64,000 nt of DNA from Arsenophonus endosymbiont of Aphis craccivora (lineage in GTDB: Bacteria > Pseudomonadota > Gammaproteobacteria > Enterobacterales > Enterobacteriaceae), in NCBI RefSeq assembly GCF_013460135.1, contig NZ_CP038155.1:1302001-1366000 (forward strand), given 5' to 3'. Position 1 is the stretch's first letter. Every line of letters starts with the position of its first letter. Shown in pieces: positions 31,267 to 41,512 of this stretch. Made by a program: the position numbers and the translations under genes. The notes under the pieces are model-generated. The model saw nothing but the letters and a program-made list of their open reading frames with translations. It did not search any database and was not told the origin of the DNA.

Positions 31267-32361
31267 ATGAAATATTTAATAACAGGATGTGCCGGTTTTA
31301 TTGGATTTACGTTATGTCAGCGTTTATTACAACATGGTCATGATGTTGTTGGGTTGAATAATCTTAATCATTACTATGATCCTGTTTTAAAAAAAGCCCG
31401 CCTTGAGCGCTTAACAATTTATTCGCAATTTCAGTTTTTGCGGCTGGATATTATTGAGCGGGAAAAGGTAATTGAAGTGATTACCTTATGTAAATTTGAT
31501 AGAGTGATCCATCTGGCAGCGCAAGCGGGTGTCCGCTACTCTTTAAAGGCTCATTTCGCTTATGCAGATAGTAATTTAACCGGTTTTCTGTCGATATTGG
31601 AAGGTTGTTATTATGGTCAAATCCCTCATTTGATTTATGCTTCTTCCAGCTCGGTATATGGTACCAATAATCAATTTCCTTGTTCTACCAATATGTCCGG
31701 TGATCATCCCATCTCCCTCTATGCTGCCACCAAAAGAGCTAATAAGTTAATGGCGCATGCTTACTCTCATCTGTATAATTTGCCGACCACTGGGTTACGT
31801 TTTTTTACCGTTTATGGTCCTTGTGGTCGGCCAGATATGGCATTATTTAAATTTACTAAAGCTATTTTGGAGATGAAACCGATAGATGTATATAATAATG
31901 GCGATCTGAGCCGCGACTTTACTTTTGTTGAAGATATTGTTGAAGGAATATTATCGATTACTGATATTATTCCGACAAAAAAGAGCGATAAATCTTTAAC
32001 GGCTAGCAGTGATGCGCCTTATCGTATTTATAATATTTATAATATTTATAATATTTATAATATTTATAATATTTATAATATTTATAATATTTATAATATT
32101 TATAATATTTATAATATTTATAATATTTATAATATTTGTAATGGTCAGCCAATAAAATTATTGGATTTTATTTCTGCTCTCGAGCAGGCATTAGGACAAA
32201 AAGCCATTAAAAATATGCTGCCGATGCAAGCCGGTGATGTCCATACCACCTGGGCTGATACCAAAGATTTGTTTTCGTTAACCGGTTATCGGCCACAGAT
32301 TTCGATTAAAGAAGGGGTAAAAGCGTTTGTTGACTGGTATCGGACTTATTATCACGTTTAG
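31267..32361 (+). CDS. NAD-dependent UDP-glucuronate 4-epimerase-like SDR with internal Ile-Tyr-Asn repeat
   Basis: 364 residues, extended short-chain dehydrogenase/reductase. Visible are the Rossmann motif GCAGFIGF near the N-terminus, SSSSVYG, the catalytic Tyr-Lys in SLYAATKRANKLM, and LRFFTVYGPCGRPDMALFKF. This family epimerises UDP-glucuronate to UDP-galacturonate for capsule or lipopolysaccharide. The adjacent UDP-glucose dehydrogenase would make the substrate. Where relatives read roughly YRIYNIGN once, this gene has 12 Ile-Tyr-Asn units plus Ile-Cys-Asn, adding about 33 residues near the nucleotide-sugar site and explaining the excess over about 334. The frame is kept because the unit is 9 bp. 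Whether the enzyme tolerates it is unknown. Start ATG at 31267. Confidence 0.87.
   Translation: MKYLITGCAGFIGFTLCQRLLQHGHDVVGLNNLNHYYDPVLKKARLERLTIYSQFQFLRLDIIEREKVIEVITLCKFDRVIHLAAQAGVRYSLKAHFAYADSNLTGFLSILEGCYYGQIPHLIYASSSSVYGTNNQFPCSTNMSGDHPISLYAATKRANKLMAHAYSHLYNLPTTGLRFFTVYGPCGRPDMALFKFTKAILEMKPIDVYNNGDLSRDFTFVEDIVEGILSITDIIPTKKSDKSLTASSDAPYRIYNIYNIYNIYNIYNIYNIYNIYNIYNIYNIYNIYNICNGQPIKLLDFISALEQALGQKAIKNMLPMQAGDVHTTWADTKDLFSLTGYRPQISIKEGVKAFVDWYRTYYHV
32026..32142 (+). repeat. 9-bp coding tandem repeat, 13 units (Ile-Tyr-Asn)
   Basis: Twelve exact copies of ATTTATAAT are followed by one variant ATTTGTAAT, all in frame inside the epimerase gene. Exact identity of the units points to recent expansion by slippage. 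Confidence 0.97.
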
Positions 32362-32391
32362 CCTGGATCCTAAATATTTGAGAGGTTAGTT

Positions 32392-33558
32392 TTGAAAATT
32401 GCTATTGCAGGAACAGGTTATGTTGGCCTGTCGAATGCGATGTTGTTAGCGCAACATCATGAGGTGGTTGCATTAGATATTATTGCTGAAAAAGTAACAA
32501 TGCTGAATAACCAGCAATCCCCGATAGTGGATAAAGAAATTGAAGCGTTCCTGACAGAAAAAAAATTGAACTTTAGGGCAACGACGGATAAACAACAGGC
32601 TTACCAGGGGGCAGATTATTTGATTGTTGCTACCCCGACTGATTATGATGCCAAAACTAATTATTTTAATACTTCTTCTGTAGAAGCAGTGATTGATGAT
32701 GTAAACCACATTAATCCAGCCGCTACCATTGTTATTAAGTCAACCATCCCGGTGGGTTTTGTCGCCCGCTTGCAACAAGAGAAAGGGTATAAAAATATCA
32801 TTTTTTCACCGGAGTTTTTACGTGAAGGCAGAGCGCTATATGACAATCTTTATCCTTCTCGTATTGTAGTGGGTGAACGTTCCGAACGTGCCAAGATTTT
32901 TGCCGATTTATTATTAGAAGGCGCACTGAAAAAAGATGTCGCGGTGCTATTTACTGATGCCACCGAAGCGGAAGCGATAAAATTATTTGCCAATACTTAT
33001 CTGGCGATGCGAGTGGCCTATTTTAATGAGTTAGATACTTACGCGCATAGCCGCGGATTGGATAGTCGTCAGATTATTGAGGGTGTTTCACTTGATCCGC
33101 GGATTGGCAGCCACTATAACAACCCCTCTTTTGGTTATGGTGGCTATTGCTTACCAAAAGATACCAAGCAGCTACTGGCTAATTATGATGATGTACCAAA
33201 CAATTTGATTAATGCGATCGTAGAATCGAATCGAACGCGTAAAGATTACATTGCCGAAAGGATTATTAGTCAAAATCCGCAAAAAGTAGGCGTTTACCGG
33301 TTAGTGATGAAAGCTGGCTCGGATAATTTCCGCGCATCGGCCGTACAAGGTGTGATGAAACGGATCAAAGCAAAGGGAATTGAAGTAGTGGTTTATGAGC
33401 CGGTTTTACAACAAAGTGAGTTCTTTCACTCCAAAGTAATTACCGATTTGGCCGATTTCAAAGCCCAGTGCTATATTATCTTGGCCAATCGATTGGTGCC
33501 GGAACTGGAAGATGTAAAACAGAAAGTTTATACCCGCGATCTATTTGGTCACGATTGA
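32392..33558 (+). CDS. ugd: UDP-glucose 6-dehydrogenase
   Basis: 388 residues (usual about 388). It oxidises UDP-glucose twice to UDP-glucuronate using NAD. The N-terminal Rossmann motif is [16 protein letters not shown]; also visible are [45 protein letters not shown] and the catalytic cysteine in [15 protein letters not shown]. The start is TTG 32392 after GAGAGGTTAG, fitting MKIAIAGTG. It lies 30 bp after the epimerase on the same strand, so the pair likely forms an operon supplying uronic acid sugars to surface polysaccharide. Intact. Confidence 0.94.
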   Translation: MKIAIAGTGYVGLSNAMLLAQHHEVVALDIIAEKVTMLNNQQSPIVDKEIEAFLTEKKLNFRATTDKQQAYQGADYLIVATPTDYDAKTNYFNTSSVEAVIDDVNHINPAATIVIKSTIPVGFVARLQQEKGYKNIIFSPEFLREGRALYDNLYPSRIVVGERSERAKIFADLLLEGALKKDVAVLFTDATEAEAIKLFANTYLAMRVAYFNELDTYAHSRGLDSRQIIEGVSLDPRIGSHYNNPSFGYGGYCLPKDTKQLLANYDDVPNNLINAIVESNRTRKDYIAERIISQNPQKVGVYRLVMKAGSDNFRASAVQGVMKRIKAKGIEVVVYEPVLQQSEFFHSKVITDLADFKAQCYIILANRLVPELEDVKQKVYTRDLFGHD

Positions 33559-33576
33559 TAATTAGCCATATTTTAA

Positions 33577-33601
33577 CGCCAATCGCAGCTTAAGATTGGC
33601 G
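33577..33601. terminator. Hairpin between convergent ugd and pilus operon
   Basis: An 8-bp stem CGCCAATC/GATTGGCG lies 19 bp after the ugd stop, followed by CTTTGATT. It could end transcripts from ugd; the T run is weak. Confidence 0.6.
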
Positions 33602-33689
33602 CTTTGATTATTGCTGATTTGCCTATTTTTATCACTGGCGAGTTGCCATAGCTGCGAGTGGTGGCAGCTTTTTATAGTCTCCCTGATAA

Positions 33690-34658
33690 TCAAAAAGCGA
33701 CATTTACCGTTAGTGTATCGCTATAGTTACCGGATTGATTCGGGGTAGCTTGGCCTGTTAGCACTTTCGCTACATAATTGTAGGTACGTGTCAACTGATC
33801 GCCACTAATGGTGGTGGAGTTGGCACTAGACCACAATTCGCTACCACTAGATCCCCAACGAGTATTGGTTGTACCTTGGTAAATATCATAGCTGATCAAG
33901 CCACTGCCCTTTTTCATATTACGCACATTGCTAACTGCATTGGTACCATTGTTGATCCCCACATTGTAGAGACTGCCTTTAGTGCAAGTAATAGAAATAG
34001 TTTGCGACACATTAGGAAAGCTGCTAACTAACGGTGCGCTGCCAAAATTGATGTTAGGCGCGCTGATGGTTGAGCAATCATTGGTTACGATCAGTGACAC
34101 CACCGGCGAAAGGGTGGTACTGCCAACTTGTGGATTTAAACAGATCGAACCAATGCCGAGTAGCCAACAAATATTCCAGTTAATGGTTAGATTTAACGTT
34201 ACGTTATAGGTTCCGGCTGATAAATTTTGTCCAGTGACGGTTTTAAAATAGATTGGAATAGTAAATACGTTGCCGCCTAATAAGTTAAGCAATTCGGTTG
34301 ATGATTAATTGATAGTACTACCAATCGGCGTCGTGGTGGCGCAATTGGAAGCTTTACACATATTAATGGGTTCAAGATCGTTATTGGCGGTGTTTTTCAT
34401 TCCCGTTTGCGTCCCACTTGAGCTTGATGCGCTATTGAGTTTGGCTGAAATCGTATCAGTGGTTAATAATGAAGCTAGTACTGCTCCACAGGTGACTACT
34501 AGGTTAGCCGAGGTGGATTGGACAGTGCTATTGATGACAAAAGAGCTTTGTGTGCCAAATGAAGCATTCTGCATGGTTGCTGTACAAGCAGCCCAAACAG
34601 GACTGTTAATCAGGCCAGTCAATAACAACGTAATGGCAGAAAATAGACGTTTATTCAT
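33690..34658 (-). pseudogene. Csu-type pilus tip protein (CsuE-like), internal stop
   Basis: This is the last gene of an archaic chaperone-usher (Csu-like) operon. The ATG at 34658 follows CAGGAG inside the end of the usher and begins a signal peptide (MNKRLFSAITLLLTGLINSPVWA). Two spore-coat-protein-U-like domains are seen: the first to about residue 190, the second from SLIVTNDCSTISAPNINFG to the end (SGNYSDTLTVNVAF), as in CsuE tip adhesins. An in-frame TAA at 34305-34307 splits it after about 117 codons with no frame change (GSTIN-stop-SSTELLN), consistent with a single CAA to TAA change (inference). Readthrough apart, no full adhesin can be made. Confidence 0.82.
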
Positions 34659-37069
34659 GGTAACTCCTGTGGTTGCCATCTAAAGCGCAGGTAAGCGGGC
34701 CGTAGGTTTTTAGTTGTTGGCTAGTGTTTGCCGGCAGTTGTAAACTAAGCTGGCAGTGTTTACCTTCCGGCGTGCGGACAGTGAGCAAATTGTTTGGCTC
34801 CAATTCTTCCAAGTAAACCAATCCCTCCCAACCAACATAAGTGTCTGGGTTGCCCGCCCGAGAAACCACGCTGGCTAATGGTAGTGCTTTGCCCCTTTGA
34901 TCGGTCAGGATGACACTAGCAGCATGGCGTACTTTGATGGGGAAATGGAGCAGATAGCCCCTGCCGAGTTTGACAGAAATACGTTGTTTGGTGGTATCTG
35001 CATAGATATCGGGTGGTAAATTTAGGGTATTGATACGATAACTGGCTGGGTAGTAGGCTGGTACACTAGGGATCAACAAATAACCAGATTTGCCGGTGTT
35101 ACCATAGGGTTGATGTTCATAATCAACGGTAATATTCGGGTATCCATCGGTACTCACTAATACAAAACCATCGTTGATTTTATTAGCCGCTTGAATGGTA
35201 CCGTCCATGATAACCAGTGAGCCGGAAACATTCCCCCACTGGGTATAGTTGCCAGACGAACCATAAATTCCGCCCTGCATTTGGACATGGGCATTGCGCC
35301 AGCCTAGTGAGGCTTGTTGATAATCATCTTGCGAGTCTTTATGCGCGTAGGCCATGTTCCAGCTGAATCCGCCGTCGCTTGGCATGGCTATAAGTGACGC
35401 GCTGAGTATTTTGCCCGGCAGTATTGCGTTGCGCATCTATCGTCATCGAATCCAAGAAGTTAAATGGAATTTGTAGCACTAAGGCGAATGACCAGTTATT
35501 TTGTGAATAATCGCGGCTAGCAGAAGCATAAAAACTGCTATTGCCCCATAAACCATTACTCCATGATAATTTGAGCAATCGATTTTTATCGCCGTTGAAG
35601 CTATAAATGTCCAGGTAAGCCAAACCAATACTGCCAAATTCATTTAATGATAATGAGGCAGAATATTGCGAACTCCGTCGACTTAAACTGTAGATAGGTT
35701 GGGTATCGTTAGGATTGTTGGGTTGGTCATATAGTGCCAAATTACCAAACTTGCTGTTGCGGATGGTATGTTGGGTAGCCAAAGTAAAACGAGAGTGAGT
35801 ATATTGGTAACCACAATTAAACTGATTGCCGTGATTGCCTCGCATTTGACTGAGCGTATAAGCACCATTAAGCACACCAAAATTACCCAGTTTAATTAAG
35901 GAGCCAAAGCCACCTAGCGCCAATGAGGATGCTGCCTCCGTATGGGACTCTAATGTCAGCCAATCAGTAGCACCATAGCGGTAAGAACCACTGGCGGCTA
36001 ACGGCCCGTAGGAAAAATTTGTGATGCCATAATCATGACGTAGTGCCCCGGCTGAAAATGCACCATCAGAAAGACCCGGTTTCAGCAAGGTACTGGCAAC
36101 ATAAAACGGTAAGGTGGTGGAAACCTGTCGGCCAAGGTCATCAGTGGTGACCAATACCGCTTCACCAGAGCCATTAATATAGGGGATATCGGTGATAGTA
36201 AAAGGGCCCGGTTGTAGCTGGATATTACTGGATCGATAACCATTGATAAATAGGTCAACTGCGGTAGGGACGGCAGTTTTACCAGCAAAGGTCGGTAATG
36301 GGTAGGTAATAATATCGGGTCGGATAGAGAAGTCACGGGACAGTGACAGCCCACCCATTCTGACACTACTATTCCAGCTTAATGCGTTGCTAATCAAGTC
36401 GCCGACCGTCCAGCTTATAGCATGGTTTTCGTTTTCATTGGTGTAAGTGGTGTCATAACGAGTAAATCCCTGATTATCGTTATGCTGATCACTACCACCA
36501 ATTTGCTGTTTAAATACCCCGGTGCTGGATAGGCTGCCAGCCATACTAAACAAGCGTAGTTCATTCCAGACAGAAATTTGTGAATGATTATGCTGAGTCC
36601 GGTTGGCGTAGATATCATAATTAAATAGCGCTCCCTGGCTACTAAGTCCCTGATAGCGGTGAGGGTTATTGCCAATCGTTAGGTTTTGCTGTGGCAACCA
36701 GCTGTAGGGAACTTGTAATAGTAGCCGTTGTTGGCTGCTGTCATAGCTGACTTACACATCGGGCATGGTACTGACGTCAATTTGCGGTTGCGTTAGTTTC
36801 GCTGCGGGCAAACCGGCTTTTTGTAAATCAGTGGCAGATAACCAAAAATGGCCTTTACGTTCATTGACGATCTCGATAATCCCGGTGGCATACTGGTTAC
36901 CCACTAACTCCAACCTATATTGCAAATTTTGTTGCTTGATTTTGCCAGTTGGTGGTGGCGGCAGTTCAGACCAGCTGTTATCCGCCGCTGTCGATAATAG
37001 CGGTATGGGTAAGGTAATCAGTAAGGTAATTAAGTTGGCTAATTTACCTGTTAAATGGGCAGTTTTCAT
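34651..37069 (-). pseudogene. Csu-type outer membrane usher, internal stop and frameshift
   Basis: An usher of the archaic (sigma) type, about 800 codons. The ATG at 37069 lies 2 bp after the chaperone stop. The signal peptide (LITLLITLPIPLLSTAA) and N-terminal domain (RLELVGNQYATGIIEIV) are followed by TAA at 36752-36754 where Lys is likely (MPDV-stop-VSYDSSQQRLLLQVP). The barrel and plug follow (RDFSIRPDIITYPLPTFAG, VDLFINGYRSSNIQLQPGPF). Near 35392 the frame shifts (the second frame carries MPSDGGFSWNMAYAHKDSQD) and continues to the C-terminal domains at 34651. Without the usher the pilus cannot cross the outer membrane. Confidence 0.88.
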
Positions 37070-37071
37070 CT

Positions 37072-37851
37072 TTACTGGTATAGCCCAGTGCTAGATGCTT
37101 GCCATAGTTGTTTATCGGTATTAATTTGTGCTGTTAGCCGTTGTGGCTGTTTAATTGTGGTGGGTAATGGCCAGATATAACTCGAGCCAGCTAATACATA
37201 ACCAAACAGGCTATTCGCCAGCACAATGCGTTTTTTGCCTTGTTGCACCACCACCTGGCTTAAACGGGCATGGATCGGGCCTCGATTGGTAATTTTGATG
37301 GCTGGCTTGCCATTTAATCGGGTTAAGTGCCAACTGAGGTATTTTTGATCCAGTTGAATTGGGTCGCCTGAACCACGCAGATAGTTAATACCTTCACCAT
37401 AAACAAACAGCGAAATGGAATAGCGCATCTGCATATTAATGCCAATCTTCGGCGCTGCTAATTGTTCTGGTTTCAATATTTCATCGGCTAATAAGCGGTA
37501 GGCAATCTCTTTGCCAGCCGGTACGGTAGCTTGTTTTATTAAGCGGATCAGCTGCTTCTGACCCGCTTCAATCCGCATAAAAGGTGGACTGGCGACGACA
37601 TTTTGTTGATTACTATAGCGATCTTGGCCATCAATTTGTTGCCAGCCTATTACTCTGATTTGCATGGTGGTGGGCTCAGTACCCTTATTTTCGATCCAGA
37701 ATTCAGTGGCATTATCATTAGCGGTTAAGACCGGATCCATTGGCCAAATCATGACATGGTTAGCAGATTGAGCTGAAGATGCGAAGAAGAGTAAGGTCAA
37801 TAACCATAGTGTCGAAAAACAACATAAAGAGGGTTGCGAAACATTGATCAT
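37072..37851 (-). CDS. Csu-type periplasmic pilus chaperone
   Basis: 259 residues from ATG 37851, chosen because GGAGGA lies 7 bases upstream. The longer frame from 37872 would overlap the previous gene and puts this Shine-Dalgarno inside coding sequence. It has a signal peptide ending SSAQSA. A PapD-like immunoglobulin fold is seen: VMIWPMDPVLTANDNATEFWIENKG, then QKQLIRLIKQATVPAGKEIAYRLLADEIL, which holds the subunit-binding basic residue. It donates a strand to pilus subunits before the usher. It is intact but has no working usher. Confidence 0.88.
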   Translation of the reverse strand: MINVSQPSLCCFSTLWLLTLLFFASSAQSANHVMIWPMDPVLTANDNATEFWIENKGTEPTTMQIRVIGWQQIDGQDRYSNQQNVVASPPFMRIEAGQKQLIRLIKQATVPAGKEIAYRLLADEILKPEQLAAPKIGINMQMRYSISLFVYGEGINYLRGSGDPIQLDQKYLSWHLTRLNGKPAIKITNRGPIHARLSQVVVQQGKKRIVLANSLFGYVLAGSSYIWPLPTTIKQPQRLTAQINTDKQLWQASSTGLYQ

Positions 37852-37868
37852 ATAGTATTCCTCCATGA

Positions 37869-38402
37869 TCACCAGGATAATGTTACGGTTAATACGTCAG
37901 TATAGTTACTTGATGGATTATTGGCGCCGTTAAATTGCAGCACGCCATAGATGGGTAAAATAATATTATTGCTATTGCTGTAACTAACAGAAACATTCTG
38001 ATTGAGCGCAATCGGGATGGTGTGGGCACTATCAGCATAAAGTAGGTAAGGCAGTAGGGTAGCAAAACCGCTTTGTTTGACATTACGGCTGGTGGTGTAG
38101 TTGTTGCCACCATCAATACTCATGCTGAGTACAGTGCCGGGCGTACAGGCTAAAGTTAACGAGGTGTTGGGAGTTAAGCTAGCATTAATATTGCCATTAG
38201 TATTACTGGGATGAGTGCCAAAATCGAGGGTACCAAATAGCGTACCACCGGATACTATACAGCCAGGCGTAATAGTGGCAGCAACTTGGAATGTTTGGCT
38301 GGTAATGGCATGACGCGGTAGTGCGCCAAAAATAACTAACAATACAATAAAACAGGCTAAATAATCATCAAATAATAGCCATAAATAGTTGTTGCCAGAC
38401 AT
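37869..38402 (-). CDS. Csu-type minor pilus subunit (spore coat U domain)
   Basis: 177 residues with an N-terminal hydrophobic export signal (CFIVLLVIFGALPRHAIT) and one spore-coat-U-like domain. It has paired cysteines (ITPGCIVSGGTLFGTLDFG and LTLACTPGT) and the beta-rich end NYTDVLTVTLSW. The position between the major subunit and the chaperone matches CsuA/CsuB-type minor subunits; the csu operon usually has two of these, here one. The predicted N-terminus before the signal is unusually polar and long, and a later start is possible. Intact. Confidence 0.78.
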   Translation of the reverse strand: MSGNNYLWLLFDDYLACFIVLLVIFGALPRHAITSQTFQVAATITPGCIVSGGTLFGTLDFGTHPSNTNGNINASLTPNTSLTLACTPGTVLSMSIDGGNNYTTSRNVKQSGFATLLPYLLYADSAHTIPIALNQNVSVSYSNSNNIILPIYGVLQFNGANNPSSNYTDVLTVTLSW

Positions 38403-38427
38403 ATTTCATCCTGGAAAATAATATAAA

Positions 38428-38997
38428 TTAATAATTTATAGTAATATTAACAACGTCAGTATAAGTTCCAGCTATAATACCCGCATTTGTGCCATTGCCT
38501 TGGATTAGGCCGTATAAGGTATAGGTACTGACCCCATTTGTTGGTCCTGATACAGGGATAATTGTGGTATTATTGGCAAGAGCAGTACCAGGAGTGGGTG
38601 AGGGATTAGTATCAAAAAGACCATAGAAAACGCCATGTGAATTACCTGTTAAATTGACATAACGAGCTGTCGAACCAATCTGTGTACCATGTGGAGTTGT
38701 CGGTGCGGTGTCATTACTACTGTTTAATACAGCGGAAAAAGTATCATTAGGCGGACACTGTACCGTAAATGTTGTGCCACTATTAGAAAGTTGGGTTATT
38801 AGTTGACTAAAAGTGGTGGGTTGGGTACCAAAATCCAGCGTTCCCAAGGGAACAGCCGAAGTTGCAGTTGAACCGTTAACAACACAGGAATTGGATAGGG
38901 TTAGGGTTACATTAACCGTTCCCGTTGTGGTTGCTACCAGAGCAGAATGAGAGGCTAACAAACAGCCGATAACAGAGAATAAACGTATACCTTTCAT
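38428..38997 (-). CDS. Csu-type major pilus subunit (spore coat U domain)
   Basis: 189 residues starting at ATG 38997 after AAGGAG. The signal peptide runs to about SHSALVA, then the spore-coat-U fold with LTLSNSCVVNGS, PLGTLDFGTQ and FTVQCPPNDTF, ending AGTYTDVVNITINY. It is the first gene of the operon and resembles CsuA/B major pilins, which make thin archaic pili used in biofilm or host contact. Intact, and probably transcribed from the AT-rich region to its right. Confidence 0.82.
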   Translation of the reverse strand: MKGIRLFSVIGCLLASHSALVATTTGTVNVTLTLSNSCVVNGSTATSAVPLGTLDFGTQPTTFSQLITQLSNSGTTFTVQCPPNDTFSAVLNSSNDTAPTTPHGTQIGSTARYVNLTGNSHGVFYGLFDTNPSPTPGTALANNTTIIPVSGPTNGVSTYTLYGLIQGNGTNAGIIAGTYTDVVNITINY

Positions 38998-39306
38998 TAT
39001 GGCTCCTTACTATGATGGCTACATAGCTGTTCAATTGTTTGCTAACAGCAATCATTTGTATTCATGGCTGACAGTAAATAGCTTTGTTATAGCAATTAAG
39101 TGTTATAACAAAAAGGAATTATTTTATTACCATGATTTTTAATTTGAGTATTGAGTAGAAATGCAAAACATGCCAATAAAATTATTGATTTTTTTAGCTA
39201 ATTAATTTTTTTGACGCAACAGATTATTTTTATTAGGTAAACTTAAGTTATTATTTCACTCTGCTAATAAATAGTTATTCATTAATATAATATGCATTTT
39301 TTCTTA
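38998..39306. other. Intergenic region between the two pilus loci
   Basis: About 310 bp, very AT-rich, holding the promoter region of the leftward Csu-like operon. No gene recognised. It ends in a fragment of an IS end. Confidence 0.55.
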
Positions 39307-39330
39307 AATTCTGATTTATTCAACAAAGCC
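39307..39330 (+). mobile_element. 24-bp remnant of an IS903-group right end
   Basis: Exactly the last 24 bases of the element's right end (AATTCTGATTTATTCAACAA then AGCC), with no rest of the IS. It lies in frame before the usher remnant and creates a false start for the downstream frame. The IS body was deleted after insertion. Confidence 0.9.
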
Positions 39331-40457
39331 ACAAAACAGATGATTGAACAAAAAACGACTGTCTCGTTAGATAATTTAGTCAATGATATCAACTACTATT
39401 TAGATGTTAATCAGTTAACATTAAATATTTCAGTGCCGCAAATTTCTTTAGTTAAATCGGAAATAGGTTATGTTGATCCAGTGAATTGGGACCATGGTGT
39501 CCCAGCAATTATTCTCTCTTATAATACCAATTATTATAACTATCAAGAGAAAAAAATCGTAAACAGAGTAATGAAGCTTTTTTTGCCAATTTAAATACCG
39601 GTATTAATTTAGGTGCCTGGCAATTTCGAGATGAATCCAGTTATTCTTACTATTCCAGTGGTGATCATAAATGGCAAAATAATACCCGCTACTTACGCCG
39701 TTCTTTCAGCGCTATATCTTCAAATTTGATGTTAGGTGATTTTTATTCCCCCTCTGCCTTGTTTAGTCGTATTCGTTTTAGAGGTGGAGCATTAACCACG
39801 GAAATGAATATGTTACCTAACTCCAGCCAAGAATTCACGCCGATTGTCAGAGGGGTTGCTCAAACCAATGCGTTAGTAAAAGTATATCAGAATGGAAATC
39901 TAATTTATCAAGAAACCGTTCCGCCTGGAGCGTTCGAGTTTAGTGATCTACGTGCAGCAGGAGGAGCGGGCGATCTTTCCGTTGTTGTGCAGGAAGCCGA
40001 TGGCCGGCAAGAGTCTTTTACGGTGCCATTTTCAGCGGTACCTAATATGATGAAAGCGGGTGTTTATACTTACAGCATTTTGGCTGGGCAAGCAAAAATG
40101 ACCAATACCCATTTCCAACCGAAATTTGCTCAAGCAGAAGCCTATTATGGTATCAATAATGTAGTCACCGTTTATACCGGCTTTATTGGTAGTCGTGATT
40201 ATGCTGCTATTATACTTGGCAGTGGCTGGAATTTTCCGTTTGGTGCTGTTTCGGTTGATGCGACCCATGCTGCAGCTTATTTAGATACAGGAACCAAACG
40301 AGGACAAAGTTTTCGCTTGGCTTATAGTAAATTTTTATCAACCACCGCTACCAATCTGACTATAGCGGCCTATCGTTATTCAACGGGAGATTATTATAGT
40401 TTTGTTGATTCCATTTATGCCCATGATAATTATCAAGCATGGCTTAAATATCAAACG
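39331..40457 (+). pseudogene. Chaperone-usher outer membrane usher, N-terminal part (5' lost, frameshift, cut by IS)
   Basis: A FimD/PapC-like usher unrelated in detail to the Csu-like one nearby. N-terminal domain residues (YYLDVNQLTLNISVPQ, YVDPVNWDHGVPAIILSYN) start directly at the IS remnant, so signal and start are gone. In an A7 run (39550-39556) one A is missing: the frame ends in NRVMKLFLPI, while FANLNTGINLGAWQFRDESS continues in the next frame. The barrel and plug follow: LMLGDFYSPSALFSRIRFRG, FTPIVRGVAQTNALVKVYQN, DLSVVVQEADGRQESFTVPF. The IS at 40458 interrupts it after AWLKYQT. The continuation lies inverted at 43708-42599. Confidence 0.92.
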
Positions 40458-41512
40458 GGCTTTGTTGAATAAATCAGAATTAGCCGACAGGATGGCTCCC
40501 TCTGCTACAGCTGTTATCCGATCCTGACGCTGTGTGGCATACCCAACAACGTCATACGGTTCAGCGCTTTGACCATCGCCATTGCTTCACCTACCTGAGC
40601 CTCATAGTCACGCAGCCTCAGATGGCCACCCAGCAAAGTTTTTATGCGGAACATCGCTGTTTCTGCCACTGAACGCCGGTGATAACCCACTTTCTTTTTC
40701 CACATATCATTACTCCTGCTCAGACGCTGATTCGCCACCGCATGGTTACGTTCATGGTGCTTGTCCGGCCAGTATTTCGCTCCGCTTCGCGGCGGGATAA
40801 GGGGCCTGATTTTCTTTCTTAGCAACGCATCGTGGCAGTAACAGGCGTCATAAGCACCGTCTGCTGACACTTCCCTGATTTTCCGGTGGGTTTGGTTAAT
40901 CAGGCCCGGCAGTGCCTGCGCATCTGTCGTTCCGCTGAGCGATAAGTCGGCACAGATAATCTCATGATTCACACTGTCTGCTGCCAGATGAAGCTTGCGC
41001 CACACTCTTCGTCTGTCAGCCCCATGCTGCCTGACTTTCCATTCACCTTCGCCAAAGACCTTCAGACCGGTACTGTCGATGACCAGATGCGAGATTTCAC
41101 CACGCGTTGGCGTTTTTATGCTGATGTTGACGCTCTTTGCTCGTCTGCTGACCAGCGAGTAGTCCGGACAGCACAGCGGCAAAGACATGAGTTTAAAAAT
41201 CGAATCAACGAAGCCCTGTAATGCCCGGAGCGACAGGTTAAACACACGCTTCATCATCAGGACAGTGGTAACAGCCATATCGCTGTAGTAAAGCGGCCGG
41301 CCACGACCTTCAGGCGAAGAACTGTCAGTCCATCCAGCGATGGCCGACTCATCAAGCCAGACCGTCAGGGAACCGCGTTGTCTGAGTGCCTTGTTGTACG
41401 CGGGCCAGTTGGTAATTTTAAACTTTTGCTTTGACATGGGGACCTGATGTTGAAACGAATTTAGCGATCAGCTCCGCCAATCACCTAAAAGTTCGATTTA
41501 TTCAACAAAGCC
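40458..41512 (-). mobile_element. IS903-group insertion sequence inside usher gene, inversion joint
   Basis: 1055 bp with both ends intact. The left nonamer is TATCAAACG and the right is AAGAAAATA, so there is no direct duplication. The reverse complement of the left nonamer (CGTTTGATA) is found at the left edge of the copy at 43709, showing that DNA between the two copies was inverted. Confidence 0.95.
40514..41437 (-). CDS. IS903-group DDE transposase
   Basis: Complete 307-residue frame. It shares with the copies at 43784 and 52155 the change Asn for Thr in DSVNHEI, and with 43784 the N-terminal MSKQ. These three copies therefore form a sub-lineage within the window. His replaces Tyr in WPDKHHER only here. 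Confidence 0.95.
   Translation of the reverse strand: MSKQKFKITNWPAYNKALRQRGSLTVWLDESAIAGWTDSSSPEGRGRPLYYSDMAVTTVLMMKRVFNLSLRALQGFVDSIFKLMSLPLCCPDYSLVSRRAKSVNISIKTPTRGEISHLVIDSTGLKVFGEGEWKVRQHGADRRRVWRKLHLAADSVNHEIICADLSLSGTTDAQALPGLINQTHRKIREVSADGAYDACYCHDALLRKKIRPLIPPRSGAKYWPDKHHERNHAVANQRLSRSNDMWKKKVGYHRRSVAETAMFRIKTLLGGHLRLRDYEAQVGEAMAMVKALNRMTLLGMPHSVRIG

Noticed and set aside
32026-32142. CRISPR-like array
   Set aside because: The 9-bp units are contiguous with no spacers and are translated in frame inside a gene.
34309-34683. Plus-strand frame of 124 codons
   Set aside because: It mirrors the signal-peptide-bearing pilus tip gene on the minus strand and has no family features.
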